Below are positions 27,817-36,281 of a stretch of 64,000 bases of DNA, piece by piece; within the stretch, counting starts at the first letter, position 1, and each line of letters opens with the position of its first letter. The notes under the pieces were generated by a model, which ran no database searches, had not been told where the DNA came from, and saw only the letters and a list, made by a program, of their open reading frames with translations. The stretch covers positions 87,104 to 151,103 of the IMG/VR virus record IMGVR_UViG_3300025874_000006; one strand, given 5' to 3'. The position numbers and the translations under genes are program-made. This DNA comes from a virus.

Positions 27817-27819
27817 ATA

Positions 27820-29073
27820 TTAACTCAATCTACCTAATTTAACCCGTATATTATTACTCTCAAATATTGAAATAACATCATTTGTTATCTCCATATGAGA
27901 ACCCGTTTCATTCGTACCTATATCTAGTTGTCCAGTAACTGTTGCATTTGACAACCGGACTTCGTTACCAGAAACAGTAAACGGTTGAATCTCATTATTA
28001 GAGGCATTAATTATTTTGAATGTGTCTGCGGTTATCGCAAAGTTTGCAGTGCTCCCGTTATTGTCTAAACGAATTCCTGCGATGTGATTGTTGACATTTA
28101 GGTCAAGTGCATAAACTGCACTAGCGCCAGAACTATTTGCAAGAGTGGTCAAAGATTGATTGACACTAGCAAAGTTGCTATCGACACTGGACGTTAATGC
28201 TGTTATGTCGTTCGCCTGAGAGGTCACTCGGCCGTCTATTAATGCGACAGTCGCTGACAGTGCACTACGTGCGTTTGCTTCTGCCTGAATCTCCGCACCT
28301 GTGGTACTATCAAGAGCAGTAAGTGCAGCATCCAATGAAGTAATCTTAGCCGCTTCCAGTGTCATCTTATCACTATCAGCATCAAGTCTGAGGGTCAACT
28401 CATCCAGTGCACCACCGATTGCCTCAGTAACCTGTTCTGGGGTAAGGTCGATTCCATCTGTGATTAGTTGGTTGAGGTCTATGTTTAACTGCGTCACGTC
28501 CCCTACGACAGCGGACAACCCATTAGAGTTTGCAGTCACAGTAGAGGTCAATGCACTTACGGCATTAGTCTGGATATCGATTCGGTCATTGGTCGCAGAA
28601 TCTAAAAGAAGTAAACTTGCATTTACACTGTCTATGTTGCCTGCAAATACACTAACACTACTATCTGTTGCATCGATACGTGAAACTAGACTGGTGTTTG
28701 CATTCGCAATAGCATTTGCAAGTAAGTCAGAATCGATACCACCTAGAACAACGCCTTCAAGTTGCGCTCGAGTTTCAGCCTGTTGAGTTGCGAGAACAGT
28801 GATTCCACTATCGGTCTGAGTGATACTTGCATGTAATGTCAATAGTGAGGCTGCGTTCGCTGCAATACCTGCTTCAACATCAGTTAGGTCAACGTTAGTA
28901 GTTAGAGTGAATTGACTCAAATATTCTTGGTTAACTACATTGGTGATATTTGCAGAATCGAGACCACCACCAAAAGCTCCTGTTGCTACCAACTCGAAGT
29001 TTTCATTAATCTTATCGAATGCCGCATTGACATTATCCGCAAGATTGACTAATTGTATGTTACCTGTGCTCAT
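27820..29073 (-). CDS. fibre with lambda-J-like C-terminus
   Basis: 417 residues. N-terminus NVNAAFDKINENFELVATGA is the INxNFxEL motif that opens many T4-like fibre proteins. The middle is Ala/Ser-rich and helical. The C-terminal ~110 residues (YALDLNVNNHIAGIRLDNN, FAITADTFKI, NATVTGQLDIGT, NNIRVKLGRL) match the DUF1983-like end of lambda J-type host-specificity proteins. The final RVKLGRL also ends the collagen-like protein at 36282. ATG overlaps the previous stop and is preceded by AGAGGA. Probably a central tip fibre contacting the host. Confidence 0.75.
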   Translation of the reverse strand: MSTGNIQLVNLADNVNAAFDKINENFELVATGAFGGGLDSANITNVVNQEYLSQFTLTTNVDLTDVEAGIAANAASLLTLHASITQTDSGITVLATQQAETRAQLEGVVLGGIDSDLLANAIANANTSLVSRIDATDSSVSVFAGNIDSVNASLLLLDSATNDRIDIQTNAVSALTSTVTANSNGLSAVVGDVTQLNIDLNQLITDGIDLTPEQVTEAIGGALDELTLRLDADSDKMTLEAAKITSLDAALTALDSTTGAEIQAEANARSALSATVALIDGRVTSQANDITALTSSVDSNFASVNQSLTTLANSSGASAVYALDLNVNNHIAGIRLDNNGSTANFAITADTFKIINASNNEIQPFTVSGNEVRLSNATVTGQLDIGTNETGSHMEITNDVISIFESNNIRVKLGRLS

Positions 29074-29299
29074 CTTTATCCTCTACTAAACGAAAAAGCA
29101 ATTCTTTTATTTGATTCATATCAGTTCTTAGAGCGTCAACTTCGCTAGTTAGATTGATGATATGGGCTTCTTTTTGTTGCGTTACTATTTTTAGTTTTCT
29201 TGCTCTTTCTATTTCGTTTCTATTGGTATTTAGGATAGCACCAGTTCGTCTATCCCTCACTAAATTACTATGTCCACTGACTCGTTGATGTCTGTCCAT
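29060..29299 (-). CDS. small coiled-coil protein
   Basis: 79 residues. SGHSNLVRDRRTGAILNTNR, then a coiled coil (KEAHIINLTSEVDALRTDM, IKELLFRLVE). Short proteins with the HxNLxxDxxTGAIxN opening are conserved in cyanophage-type T4-like genomes, as I remember them. It is stop-start coupled to genes on both sides. Likely a small virion or assembly protein; function unknown. Confidence 0.7.
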   Translation of the reverse strand: MDRHQRVSGHSNLVRDRRTGAILNTNRNEIERARKLKIVTQQKEAHIINLTSEVDALRTDMNQIKELLFRLVEDKDEHR

Positions 29300-32200
29300 T
29301 ATACCACCAGAGCAATCACTCGAAGGTCTCTAATGATAGGAGACTTACTTGAGTTGGTAGACTTCATCTCAATCTTCACTTGGAATACCGAGAACAAGTC
29401 AGCGTCAACTGTATACTCGTAATCGCGGAACACTTCAGGGTCTTCGTCAGAAGGGATTATTTTATCCGTAGGTACTAATACCCAATCAATTACAGAGTCA
29501 CCTTCAGAATCAACCTGATTCAAACTATCTTCATCAGCTGCAGTTCTAATATAAACGTCAAACTCTGATGTTGAAGGTCGGTTCGCTGCAAATATAATCT
29601 TCAGACCCACCGAGGATTCGTCAACCACTGTAGGTGTAGTTATATGTTGTGCAGAATCATCGAGTCCGATAACATTCTCAAGAGTAAGAACCGAAGTCCT
29701 TTGTAGGTCAACAATCGGAGAGACCTTAGAGTCTTGGGTAGCCAAAGTGATAGAAAGTGACAAGTTAGGAGATGTCCCCGCATTGTCTTCTGTCGATACA
29801 ACCTTCGGGGTGGTGTTGATATTAATATCATTCAAGAAAACTAATTGGTTTCCTGTACTGTTGTACAGGTTACTTGGAGTTCCAGAAGAACGACCACTTC
29901 CGTATGATGAACCTTCTGTAGTACTTCCTTGGGCAACAACGGTTGTTGTGTTCGGGGTAAGCGTCTGTATTAATGGAACGAACTGGTCAAACATAACTTG
30001 TTGAGATGCAGTCACGTCATTACCACCACCTACAGAACTACCGGACGCTAATGTTGTTACGTCTATAGTATACCCTTCCCAAGTTGGATTTATAACTTGG
30101 AATAGACCTTCTAGGTCAGATGTGAGTAACCCGCCTGTACCATTGGTCACGTCCGATATAGACACGGTATCACCAGAAGTGAACCCGTGACCTTCATGGC
30201 TAACAGTAACCAGAGAAGAACCAGAAGTAGTTTCGAAAGGGTCTGTCCCTAGAGTGACCTTCGGTAAAGGTGCGTTATCAAGAAGAAGTGTTCCGGAAGC
30301 ACTGAAGTCTGCACGGTCTAATTCGAACATGAGGTCTTTAGTTTGATCGGGTGTCCAAGTAAATCCGTTCTGTGATAGGAATAGTGAACCTAGAGTAGGT
30401 TGTTTAGATACCCTATCCTCTCTTGAACCAAATACATTCTTATAAGTCTCGGCAATATAAACGTTATACTCTACCGACTCTGCAAGTAGGATTATCGCAT
30501 ATTCTTCACCACTTGTCAAGTAAATTGGTTCATCAAACTCAACTATTGTTGCAGCTGCTTGGACATCTTCGATTGTTTCTGGGTTTGTCGCAACGGTAAT
30601 ATCAGCAGGGTCGATAAACTTAACTGCGCCAGGCAGAATAATGTTTGTAGGAATACCATTCTCTACTGAACGAATCTGTACCTGTAGTGGAATGTTTTGG
30701 TCGACAGTCTCAACGAAGATACGTGCCTTGGTCAAAAACATACCATTTGGATTTTCTATCTGGTCTACAAAGAAAGTCTGTGCAAGTGGGTCTCTTCGAC
30801 CAGCACGTCTACCTACCAAACGAGTACTACGTACAGTTCTCTGTACGTTTTCAATTGTACCTGTAGAGGTGTAAGATGCACGAGTAGAACAAAGTGCTTC
30901 AGTTTCATCATCAACACTTACGTCTAATAGTTTAAATTCCTGTGTACCCGTACGGAAGTTTATGGCAGAAGTGTTCGGTAGGAAGAACGTACCGATTATC
31001 TCACCCTTAGAATCTGTTTCTAAAGTAGTTGATCCACCAAGAACAGCAGGGTATCCAGTTGCATTTGCATATTGGCTACCAAACTCTTGAGTATCATCAG
31101 AGAAGTTAGTTGCGGTTACTTCTTGTCGTACCCATGCACTGACATCAACCCCACCAAAGAATGCGAACATTTTAGTATTAGGTCGTAGTCCTTTAACAGT
31201 AAAGTTGATTCTACGAGAACGCATGAACGGAACAATTTCTACGTTTGCTACTTGTTCACCGATGAAGTCTTGAATGCTTCGTGATGCTGTTCGGAAAGAC
31301 ACGTCTCTAGGTATTGTGGTAAACAAACCACTGTTACTGGCATTGTTACTCAATCTACCCGAGCGCAAAGCTGGTCTAGTATCGAAATCTTCCGTGCGAG
31401 TTTCGTCAAATCTACGAATAGTAGTTTGCATGATAGGTGGTAGGTTACGAGTCTCTACCCATTCATCTGATGATGGAGACAGGTTCATATGTCCTGTCTG
31501 AGTGATTACCGCAAATGGGTTGACGTTCATTGTACTAGTTGCTAACAACTGTGACACCAACGAAACATCGATATATGGTAGAGTTACTAGATCACCCTTC
31601 TTAGTAACAGAAGTTGTATTGTCTGTACTATACACCATTCGTACGGAGTTCTCACGGAAAGACGGTTTCAACCGACCATTAGGGTCGATGGAAGCTCGGT
31701 AGTCCTGATTATCGATATCCGAGAAATCAAAGTTAGTAAAGTTGTCTGCGATGAATCCCGCCTTAGTTCTGGAAAGACCATTATCATCTAATACATTTAA
31801 TGTATTGGTATTAGTTTCCAAAAGACTTAGTGTGGTCAATTCGTATAGATCTTCTACTCTCTCCGATAGTTTGGAGATGTCTTTCATCGTAAATCGTTTG
31901 TTTGGAATATATGTGCTTGAAAGATCGGTGACTCCAAAAGTGTATGGATTCAACTTGAACTTATACAACGCAAGAGAACCTGTAGGCACTTCTGGTTCAC
32001 GTGGACTTTCAGCTGGTTCGCCTTGGACAACTTGTAACTCACCAAACCCAATGTCCCCTCGACTGTCTATAGCATTAGCAACAAGTATGTCGATACGAGG
32101 CAAGTAGTACGACATATTGTTGATAGTAATTGCCGAAGAATTCTGGGGTAATGGGAAAATGTCGAATTCGTTAGTGTAACTAGAAGTGGGTTTCCTGACT

Positions 32201-34251
32201 GGTCGGAAGTCTAGTACGTCACGTAGAGAAATCACTTCACCTGTAACTGTAGTATGACTAGGAATTTCATCATAGTCATCTAAGTCATATGAGTTTGCAG
32301 CAAAGTATTGTCCGATGTTCTCATGTACGTAGTAAGTAAACTCAACTTTGACCTGAGATTCTGCGCCAGAAGGTATATTATACCCAGGCTTGATAAGTAC
32401 TTGCGCATTATCATAGAAGTTGTCTCGTTGACCACCATCTAATGTAAACTGGTAAGTGATATCTTCCCAATCGTCTGTAGCTAAAAGTTTATGTTGAACG
32501 GATTGAATTTCTATTGCGTCCGCAACATCTAGAGTAATAGGTCGTCTCTCCCAGTCTACTGACGGTATATCTTGAGTCACTGTCGCAGCAGTTATGGTTT
32601 TCTTACGTGGTGCAGAGGTCACTTCTTCGAATGATAAGATTTTATAATTTCCACCAGCAGTTAATCCGGTGTAAGTGCCGTTAGTCGTAGTTATAGGAAG
32701 AATAGGCCCAGCGTCTTCAGCGATTACCCAACTAGAATATTCAGTACCTGCTATAGTGATTTCACCACTAGAGTTTGCAGTTACTTCATGATATACCTGT
32801 ATGGTATAGTTAGCAGTGATTGCATCCTTAGTCGGACTTTTACTAGGTAGAGGGAAGAGTAGGTTGTTGTCCGCAGTAGCATAAAGATTACTGTTGATAA
32901 GTGGCAACACGTCTCCTGACAAAGGGTCGTCCAGTTCAACTGCATCCGAGAAGTTTTCGGTACCTATTCGGCCGGTTTGATCGAATATACCGTTCATTAA
33001 TATGTTGAATAGGTAGGCACGATATCCTGTAGCATCCTGTTCAATTGCTCGGATATTTGCATAACCAATGACATCGTTCGTTACATTTTTTATACGTACA
33101 TAACCGAACACATCTAGACGACCGATACCTTGACAGTTATCTGCATCGATGTACACATAGTTACCAAATCTAGCTTCAACATTCTCATTAGTTTTATCAA
33201 TAGTGTCTCTTGCTTTTGGTACCGTTATATCCGTGGTGCCGATTTCTAGTCGATAACCGTCTACGTAAGCAATACCTTCGGTCACGTCTAGATTTAAGTT
33301 GGTGTCATCGAGTTCTTCAAAGATTGCTTTGAACTGTTCTACTACGTAGTCACCAGACTCTTCTTTAGTTCTTTGTGCGAGTAGATCGTTGATTCTATTG
33401 TAGGCATCGAACGTAGACACTTCGCGAGTGATAACTCCATCGACAACACGTGCAATGAATACGAAGTTCTCTTCTTCTTCAACTTGTTCACGCGTGGTTG
33501 GAGTTAATTTAATTTGGTATCTGTGAGCGCCAGGAGCTGTTGCATTAGGAACCTCACCTTGGTTGTCATATAGACTATCGTCTTCACCTTCAGTGATGAT
33601 TGTCTGTACAATTCGGAAACCTACATCAACTGTTGGTAGGGCACTATACTTGTCGATGAAAGAACTACCACCTTCCATATAGACGAAGTGTCCCTGAACA
33701 AAGAAGTCACCAGCAGCAAAGTATGCTTTAGTTCCACGGCCAGTTGCCGGAATTGCACCGTCTGCGGCAACAGTGATACTAGATGACACCGTTCCGTCTA
33801 GTGCGACTAGAGTGTCTAGAGCAGAAATACGAGGAGCAACTGTATTGTCAGTTACTACCGAGGTGTCCATGTATTGGACATAAAGAGTTGCTGGGTCGGT
33901 TGCTGTCGCCTCTACTACCTCTACTACCTTTACCTCAATACCCTTATCAACAAGAGTGCCGTTAGTTAGGGTTTTACCTAGTAGGTCTGGGGAGAGGATG
34001 CTAACAGCATCTAGACGAATGTATTCTAATCTGTTATCTACAGTAGCGCCGCCTGGGTTTACCAGAGCACCTTCTTTGAAGATGTTACGGCCGAATCGTG
34101 CAATCTCTTCTTGGATGATTGTCTGAGACTCAATTAGTTCACGTGCCTGTAGTGCTCGTCCAGAGTTAAACAATACTCGATGATAACCATCTTCTTCTTT
34201 CCAGAAATCTCTGTATGTTTCTTCGAACGTTTTGTTTGTAAAATCTGCCAT
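29299..34251 (-). CDS. 1,650-residue DUF4815-type virion protein
   Basis: N-terminus FTNKTFEETYRDFWKEEDGYHRVLFNSGRALQARELIESQ-type sequence matches the DUF4815 proteins of T4-like marine phages: FN.gralQARELiesQ...eeI.rfG. Later sections are sheet-rich (DFRPVRKPTSSYTNEFDIFP; RDPLAQTFFVDQIENPNGMF; SGEEYAIILLAESVEYNVYI). Such proteins are large virion components near the baseplate, sometimes listed as fibre or wedge periphery. It follows gp8 with 8 bases between, which supports a baseplate-peripheral role comparable to T4 gp10/gp34 positions. Confident as structural; exact T4 equivalence not claimed. Confidence 0.8.
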   Translation of the reverse strand: MADFTNKTFEETYRDFWKEEDGYHRVLFNSGRALQARELIESQTIIQEEIARFGRNIFKEGALVNPGGATVDNRLEYIRLDAVSILSPDLLGKTLTNGTLVDKGIEVKVVEVVEATATDPATLYVQYMDTSVVTDNTVAPRISALDTLVALDGTVSSSITVAADGAIPATGRGTKAYFAAGDFFVQGHFVYMEGGSSFIDKYSALPTVDVGFRIVQTIITEGEDDSLYDNQGEVPNATAPGAHRYQIKLTPTTREQVEEEENFVFIARVVDGVITREVSTFDAYNRINDLLAQRTKEESGDYVVEQFKAIFEELDDTNLNLDVTEGIAYVDGYRLEIGTTDITVPKARDTIDKTNENVEARFGNYVYIDADNCQGIGRLDVFGYVRIKNVTNDVIGYANIRAIEQDATGYRAYLFNILMNGIFDQTGRIGTENFSDAVELDDPLSGDVLPLINSNLYATADNNLLFPLPSKSPTKDAITANYTIQVYHEVTANSSGEITIAGTEYSSWVIAEDAGPILPITTTNGTYTGLTAGGNYKILSFEEVTSAPRKKTITAATVTQDIPSVDWERRPITLDVADAIEIQSVQHKLLATDDWEDITYQFTLDGGQRDNFYDNAQVLIKPGYNIPSGAESQVKVEFTYYVHENIGQYFAANSYDLDDYDEIPSHTTVTGEVISLRDVLDFRPVRKPTSSYTNEFDIFPLPQNSSAITINNMSYYLPRIDILVANAIDSRGDIGFGELQVVQGEPAESPREPEVPTGSLALYKFKLNPYTFGVTDLSSTYIPNKRFTMKDISKLSERVEDLYELTTLSLLETNTNTLNVLDDNGLSRTKAGFIADNFTNFDFSDIDNQDYRASIDPNGRLKPSFRENSVRMVYSTDNTTSVTKKGDLVTLPYIDVSLVSQLLATSTMNVNPFAVITQTGHMNLSPSSDEWVETRNLPPIMQTTIRRFDETRTEDFDTRPALRSGRLSNNASNSGLFTTIPRDVSFRTASRSIQDFIGEQVANVEIVPFMRSRRINFTVKGLRPNTKMFAFFGGVDVSAWVRQEVTATNFSDDTQEFGSQYANATGYPAVLGGSTTLETDSKGEIIGTFFLPNTSAINFRTGTQEFKLLDVSVDDETEALCSTRASYTSTGTIENVQRTVRSTRLVGRRAGRRDPLAQTFFVDQIENPNGMFLTKARIFVETVDQNIPLQVQIRSVENGIPTNIILPGAVKFIDPADITVATNPETIEDVQAAATIVEFDEPIYLTSGEEYAIILLAESVEYNVYIAETYKNVFGSREDRVSKQPTLGSLFLSQNGFTWTPDQTKDLMFELDRADFSASGTLLLDNAPLPKVTLGTDPFETTSGSSLVTVSHEGHGFTSGDTVSISDVTNGTGGLLTSDLEGLFQVINPTWEGYTIDVTTLASGSSVGGGNDVTASQQVMFDQFVPLIQTLTPNTTTVVAQGSTTEGSSYGSGRSSGTPSNLYNSTGNQLVFLNDININTTPKVVSTEDNAGTSPNLSLSITLATQDSKVSPIVDLQRTSVLTLENVIGLDDSAQHITTPTVVDESSVGLKIIFAANRPSTSEFDVYIRTAADEDSLNQVDSEGDSVIDWVLVPTDKIIPSDEDPEVFRDYEYTVDADLFSVFQVKIEMKSTNSSKSPIIRDLRVIALVV

Positions 34252-34259
34252 GATTAATC

Positions 34260-35594
34260 CTAAACGGTGATTACTATCTTGATGTCTTCTTGTTGTTCTG
34301 CGTCACGTCGTATTCTTGCTCGGTTCTCAATATATAGTACATCTCCTGAGAATCGATTTATACCATTTACTGATGACATAGATTCAATTTCTCCAGATAC
34401 CGCAACACCTGCTTGGGATACAGATTCACCCACTTGAAATGCTTGGAATCCAGTAGATTCATTTTGGTGGTAATGTACTACAGAACCAGCAGACTCATCC
34501 ACGTGTGCAACTGCACCAGAGATTGCGCCTGTTATCGTCTTACCCGACTCGAAAGGAGAAGAGTTGACAAGGGTAATTGTCGGTAGTACTTTAGCAGAGG
34601 TTGCTACGAAAGGTGAAGTGTCCGGAGCTAGTGGGTTCTTTACTACACCCATCTGACGGAAAGTGTTCTCCACAACAAACGTGTCATCTACAACACCATC
34701 TGGTTTGATGTTCATAAGAACTGAATTTGTTTTCAAATCTTCTATAGGGTCGAAACCAATACCAGTTGCGCTGGTAACGATAGCACGAAGTTCGCAGTCG
34801 TATCCACCACCACCACCAACTTCAAATGATGCGGAGGAATACCCTGAACCATAGTTGGTCATTTCAATTCTAGTTACCACACCTTCGGATACATGAGCAA
34901 CAGCTGTTGCACCCACACCATTTCCGATTACGGTCAACGTAGGAGCTACGGTATAACCCGAACCACCGTTCTCTACAGATGCACTGATAACCTGTCCACC
35001 AACTGCACCAAGTTTAACAGTAGTCTGTAGGTCTTCGATAGGGTCTCCCGTAGGAAGACTTGGTTCTGCTTCTTGGACAGGAATGTGATTAGACGATAGG
35101 AACTGGAAGATGGTCTCTGGTCGTAGAGAATATAGGAATTTCCATGTATACCCGTCTACTGTAGTAAAGTGTTGTTCGTAAGGCACATTAAGCAGACCAT
35201 AGTTAGGTTCTACCATAGATGGTTTAGGTGACCCGTCTAGGTTCTTAGCGTGGTCTAAGCAGATGTACACTTCCTTTGCATCGTTCAATACGTACCAAGG
35301 TGTGGTGTTCTCTGGGTCGACTGAATCGTCCCATCCGGCGTAAGTAGTACCGGAAGACCAGTTTACTCTTTTCGCTACGAATGTAGACCCTTCTACTTTC
35401 TTGATTGATTGTAGGTTGTGACGAAACTCTCTTTCTTCAAATGGAGAGTCGATAGGGGATATAACCGTATCTTCTTGATTGAAGAGGTCAGACTTACCAA
35501 TACCGATATAATATTCATTGGAAGATGTCTGGATATCAGTAAGGAGACTTCTCGCTAAACTCCTACCCATTGTTTGTCTTACTATAGCTGGCAT
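34260..35594 (-). CDS. 8: baseplate wedge protein gp8-like
   Basis: 444 residues. N-terminus YYIGIGKSDLFNQEDTVISP corresponds to the start of T4 gp8 (IGRSEPW). The segment TTVDGYTWKFLYSLRPETI matches GDGYVWEYLFEIPPD. The C-terminus FSGDVLYIENRARIRRDAEQ then EDIKIVITV matches the T4 end (HSGEMIYMENRPPI...EEINILFTF). It is longer than T4 gp8 (334 residues) because of an insertion with GSGYTVAPTLTVIGNGVGAT repeats. gp8 is a dimeric wedge component that joins gp10/gp7 in the baseplate. It has its own late promoter. Confidence 0.85.
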   Translation of the reverse strand: MPAIVRQTMGRSLARSLLTDIQTSSNEYYIGIGKSDLFNQEDTVISPIDSPFEEREFRHNLQSIKKVEGSTFVAKRVNWSSGTTYAGWDDSVDPENTTPWYVLNDAKEVYICLDHAKNLDGSPKPSMVEPNYGLLNVPYEQHFTTVDGYTWKFLYSLRPETIFQFLSSNHIPVQEAEPSLPTGDPIEDLQTTVKLGAVGGQVISASVENGGSGYTVAPTLTVIGNGVGATAVAHVSEGVVTRIEMTNYGSGYSSASFEVGGGGGYDCELRAIVTSATGIGFDPIEDLKTNSVLMNIKPDGVVDDTFVVENTFRQMGVVKNPLAPDTSPFVATSAKVLPTITLVNSSPFESGKTITGAISGAVAHVDESAGSVVHYHQNESTGFQAFQVGESVSQAGVAVSGEIESMSSVNGINRFSGDVLYIENRARIRRDAEQQEDIKIVITV

Positions 35595-35630
35595 CTTTCT
35601 ATCCTGTGCAGTGTTGAAAACATTTGTAGT

Positions 35631-35638
35631 TATTTATA
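35631..35638 (-). promoter_or_regulatory. T4-type late promoter
   Basis: Exact TATAAATA on the minus strand 37 bases upstream of the gp8-like gene. No strong hairpin separates it from the oxygenase-like gene upstream. Confidence 0.75.
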
Positions 35639-35666
35639 CTAATTATAAGGCATTATTTTTATTTTT

Positions 35667-36218
35667 CTATTTTGCGTCAAAGAAAAATGTCTGAAACAGT
35701 CTTCCGTCTTCCTTACCCAACCCAAAGCCAGGAATTGTGGAACAATGATAGTACATTGAATCATAAATGACAGCACGGTTATAGATGTTCTTTATCTCCG
35801 TAACTATCTCCCAATCTTCCATCAAGGTAGGGGTTTCATTAAAGTCCGGCAGACCTTCTTCGTGTCTCATTATACCTGTTGTTTTATGTCGATACATTGA
35901 TGTACCGGAATCTAACATAGGGTTGGGGTGGAGATATACCACAGCGGCATACGACATCGCATCGTGATGTACCCAAGTAGTATCCTTCCAAGTGGTATAT
36001 TGAAATGAGGTATTGTATTCATCCAAAGGAAAGTTCGTTATCTTCTTATTAAGGATGTTTTCAAAAGAGGTCTTCATCTCTTCAATGTAGTTACCATCAT
36101 TACTGCACGGTTCTGTGCGAAGGCCAGGATAGTTTCCCGAAACATTGAAGTCTAAACTTAGTGCGAATTCACGAACGGAATCCGGATTCTTGTAGAAATT
36201 TTCTACCACGTGTATCAT
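35667..36218 (-). CDS. 2OG-Fe(II) oxygenase-like protein (DUF6445-type)
   Basis: 183 residues. Iron-binding HxD motif in TTWVHHDAMSYAAVVYLHP (His84, Asp86), distal His158 in YDSMYYHCSTIPGFG, and a basic residue for 2-oxoglutarate in GRLFQTFFF (Arg173): the complete set for a cupin-fold dioxygenase. Family proteins of this size (DUF6445-type) often occur in marine phages. It follows the collagen-like gene across a terminator and has AGAGAA before the ATG. Hydroxylation of a virion protein is attractive given its neighbour but unproven; a small-molecule substrate is possible. Confidence 0.7.
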   Translation of the reverse strand: MIHVVENFYKNPDSVREFALSLDFNVSGNYPGLRTEPCSNDGNYIEEMKTSFENILNKKITNFPLDEYNTSFQYTTWKDTTWVHHDAMSYAAVVYLHPNPMLDSGTSMYRHKTTGIMRHEEGLPDFNETPTLMEDWEIVTEIKNIYNRAVIYDSMYYHCSTIPGFGLGKEDGRLFQTFFFDAK

Positions 36219-36238
36219 ATAAGCATTCTCTAGAAAAA

Positions 36239-36256
36239 GGGGAACCGAAGTTCCCC
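36239..36256 (-). terminator. rho-independent terminator
   Basis: GGGGAAC-TTCG-GTTCCCC followed by TTTTT on the minus strand: a perfect 7-bp stem with a UUCG tetraloop and a U-tract. It lies between the collagen-like gene and the DUF6445-type gene and should cut the upstream baseplate transcript here. Confidence 0.9.
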
Positions 36257-36281
36257 CTGCAAATTAATATGTCGTTAGTAC

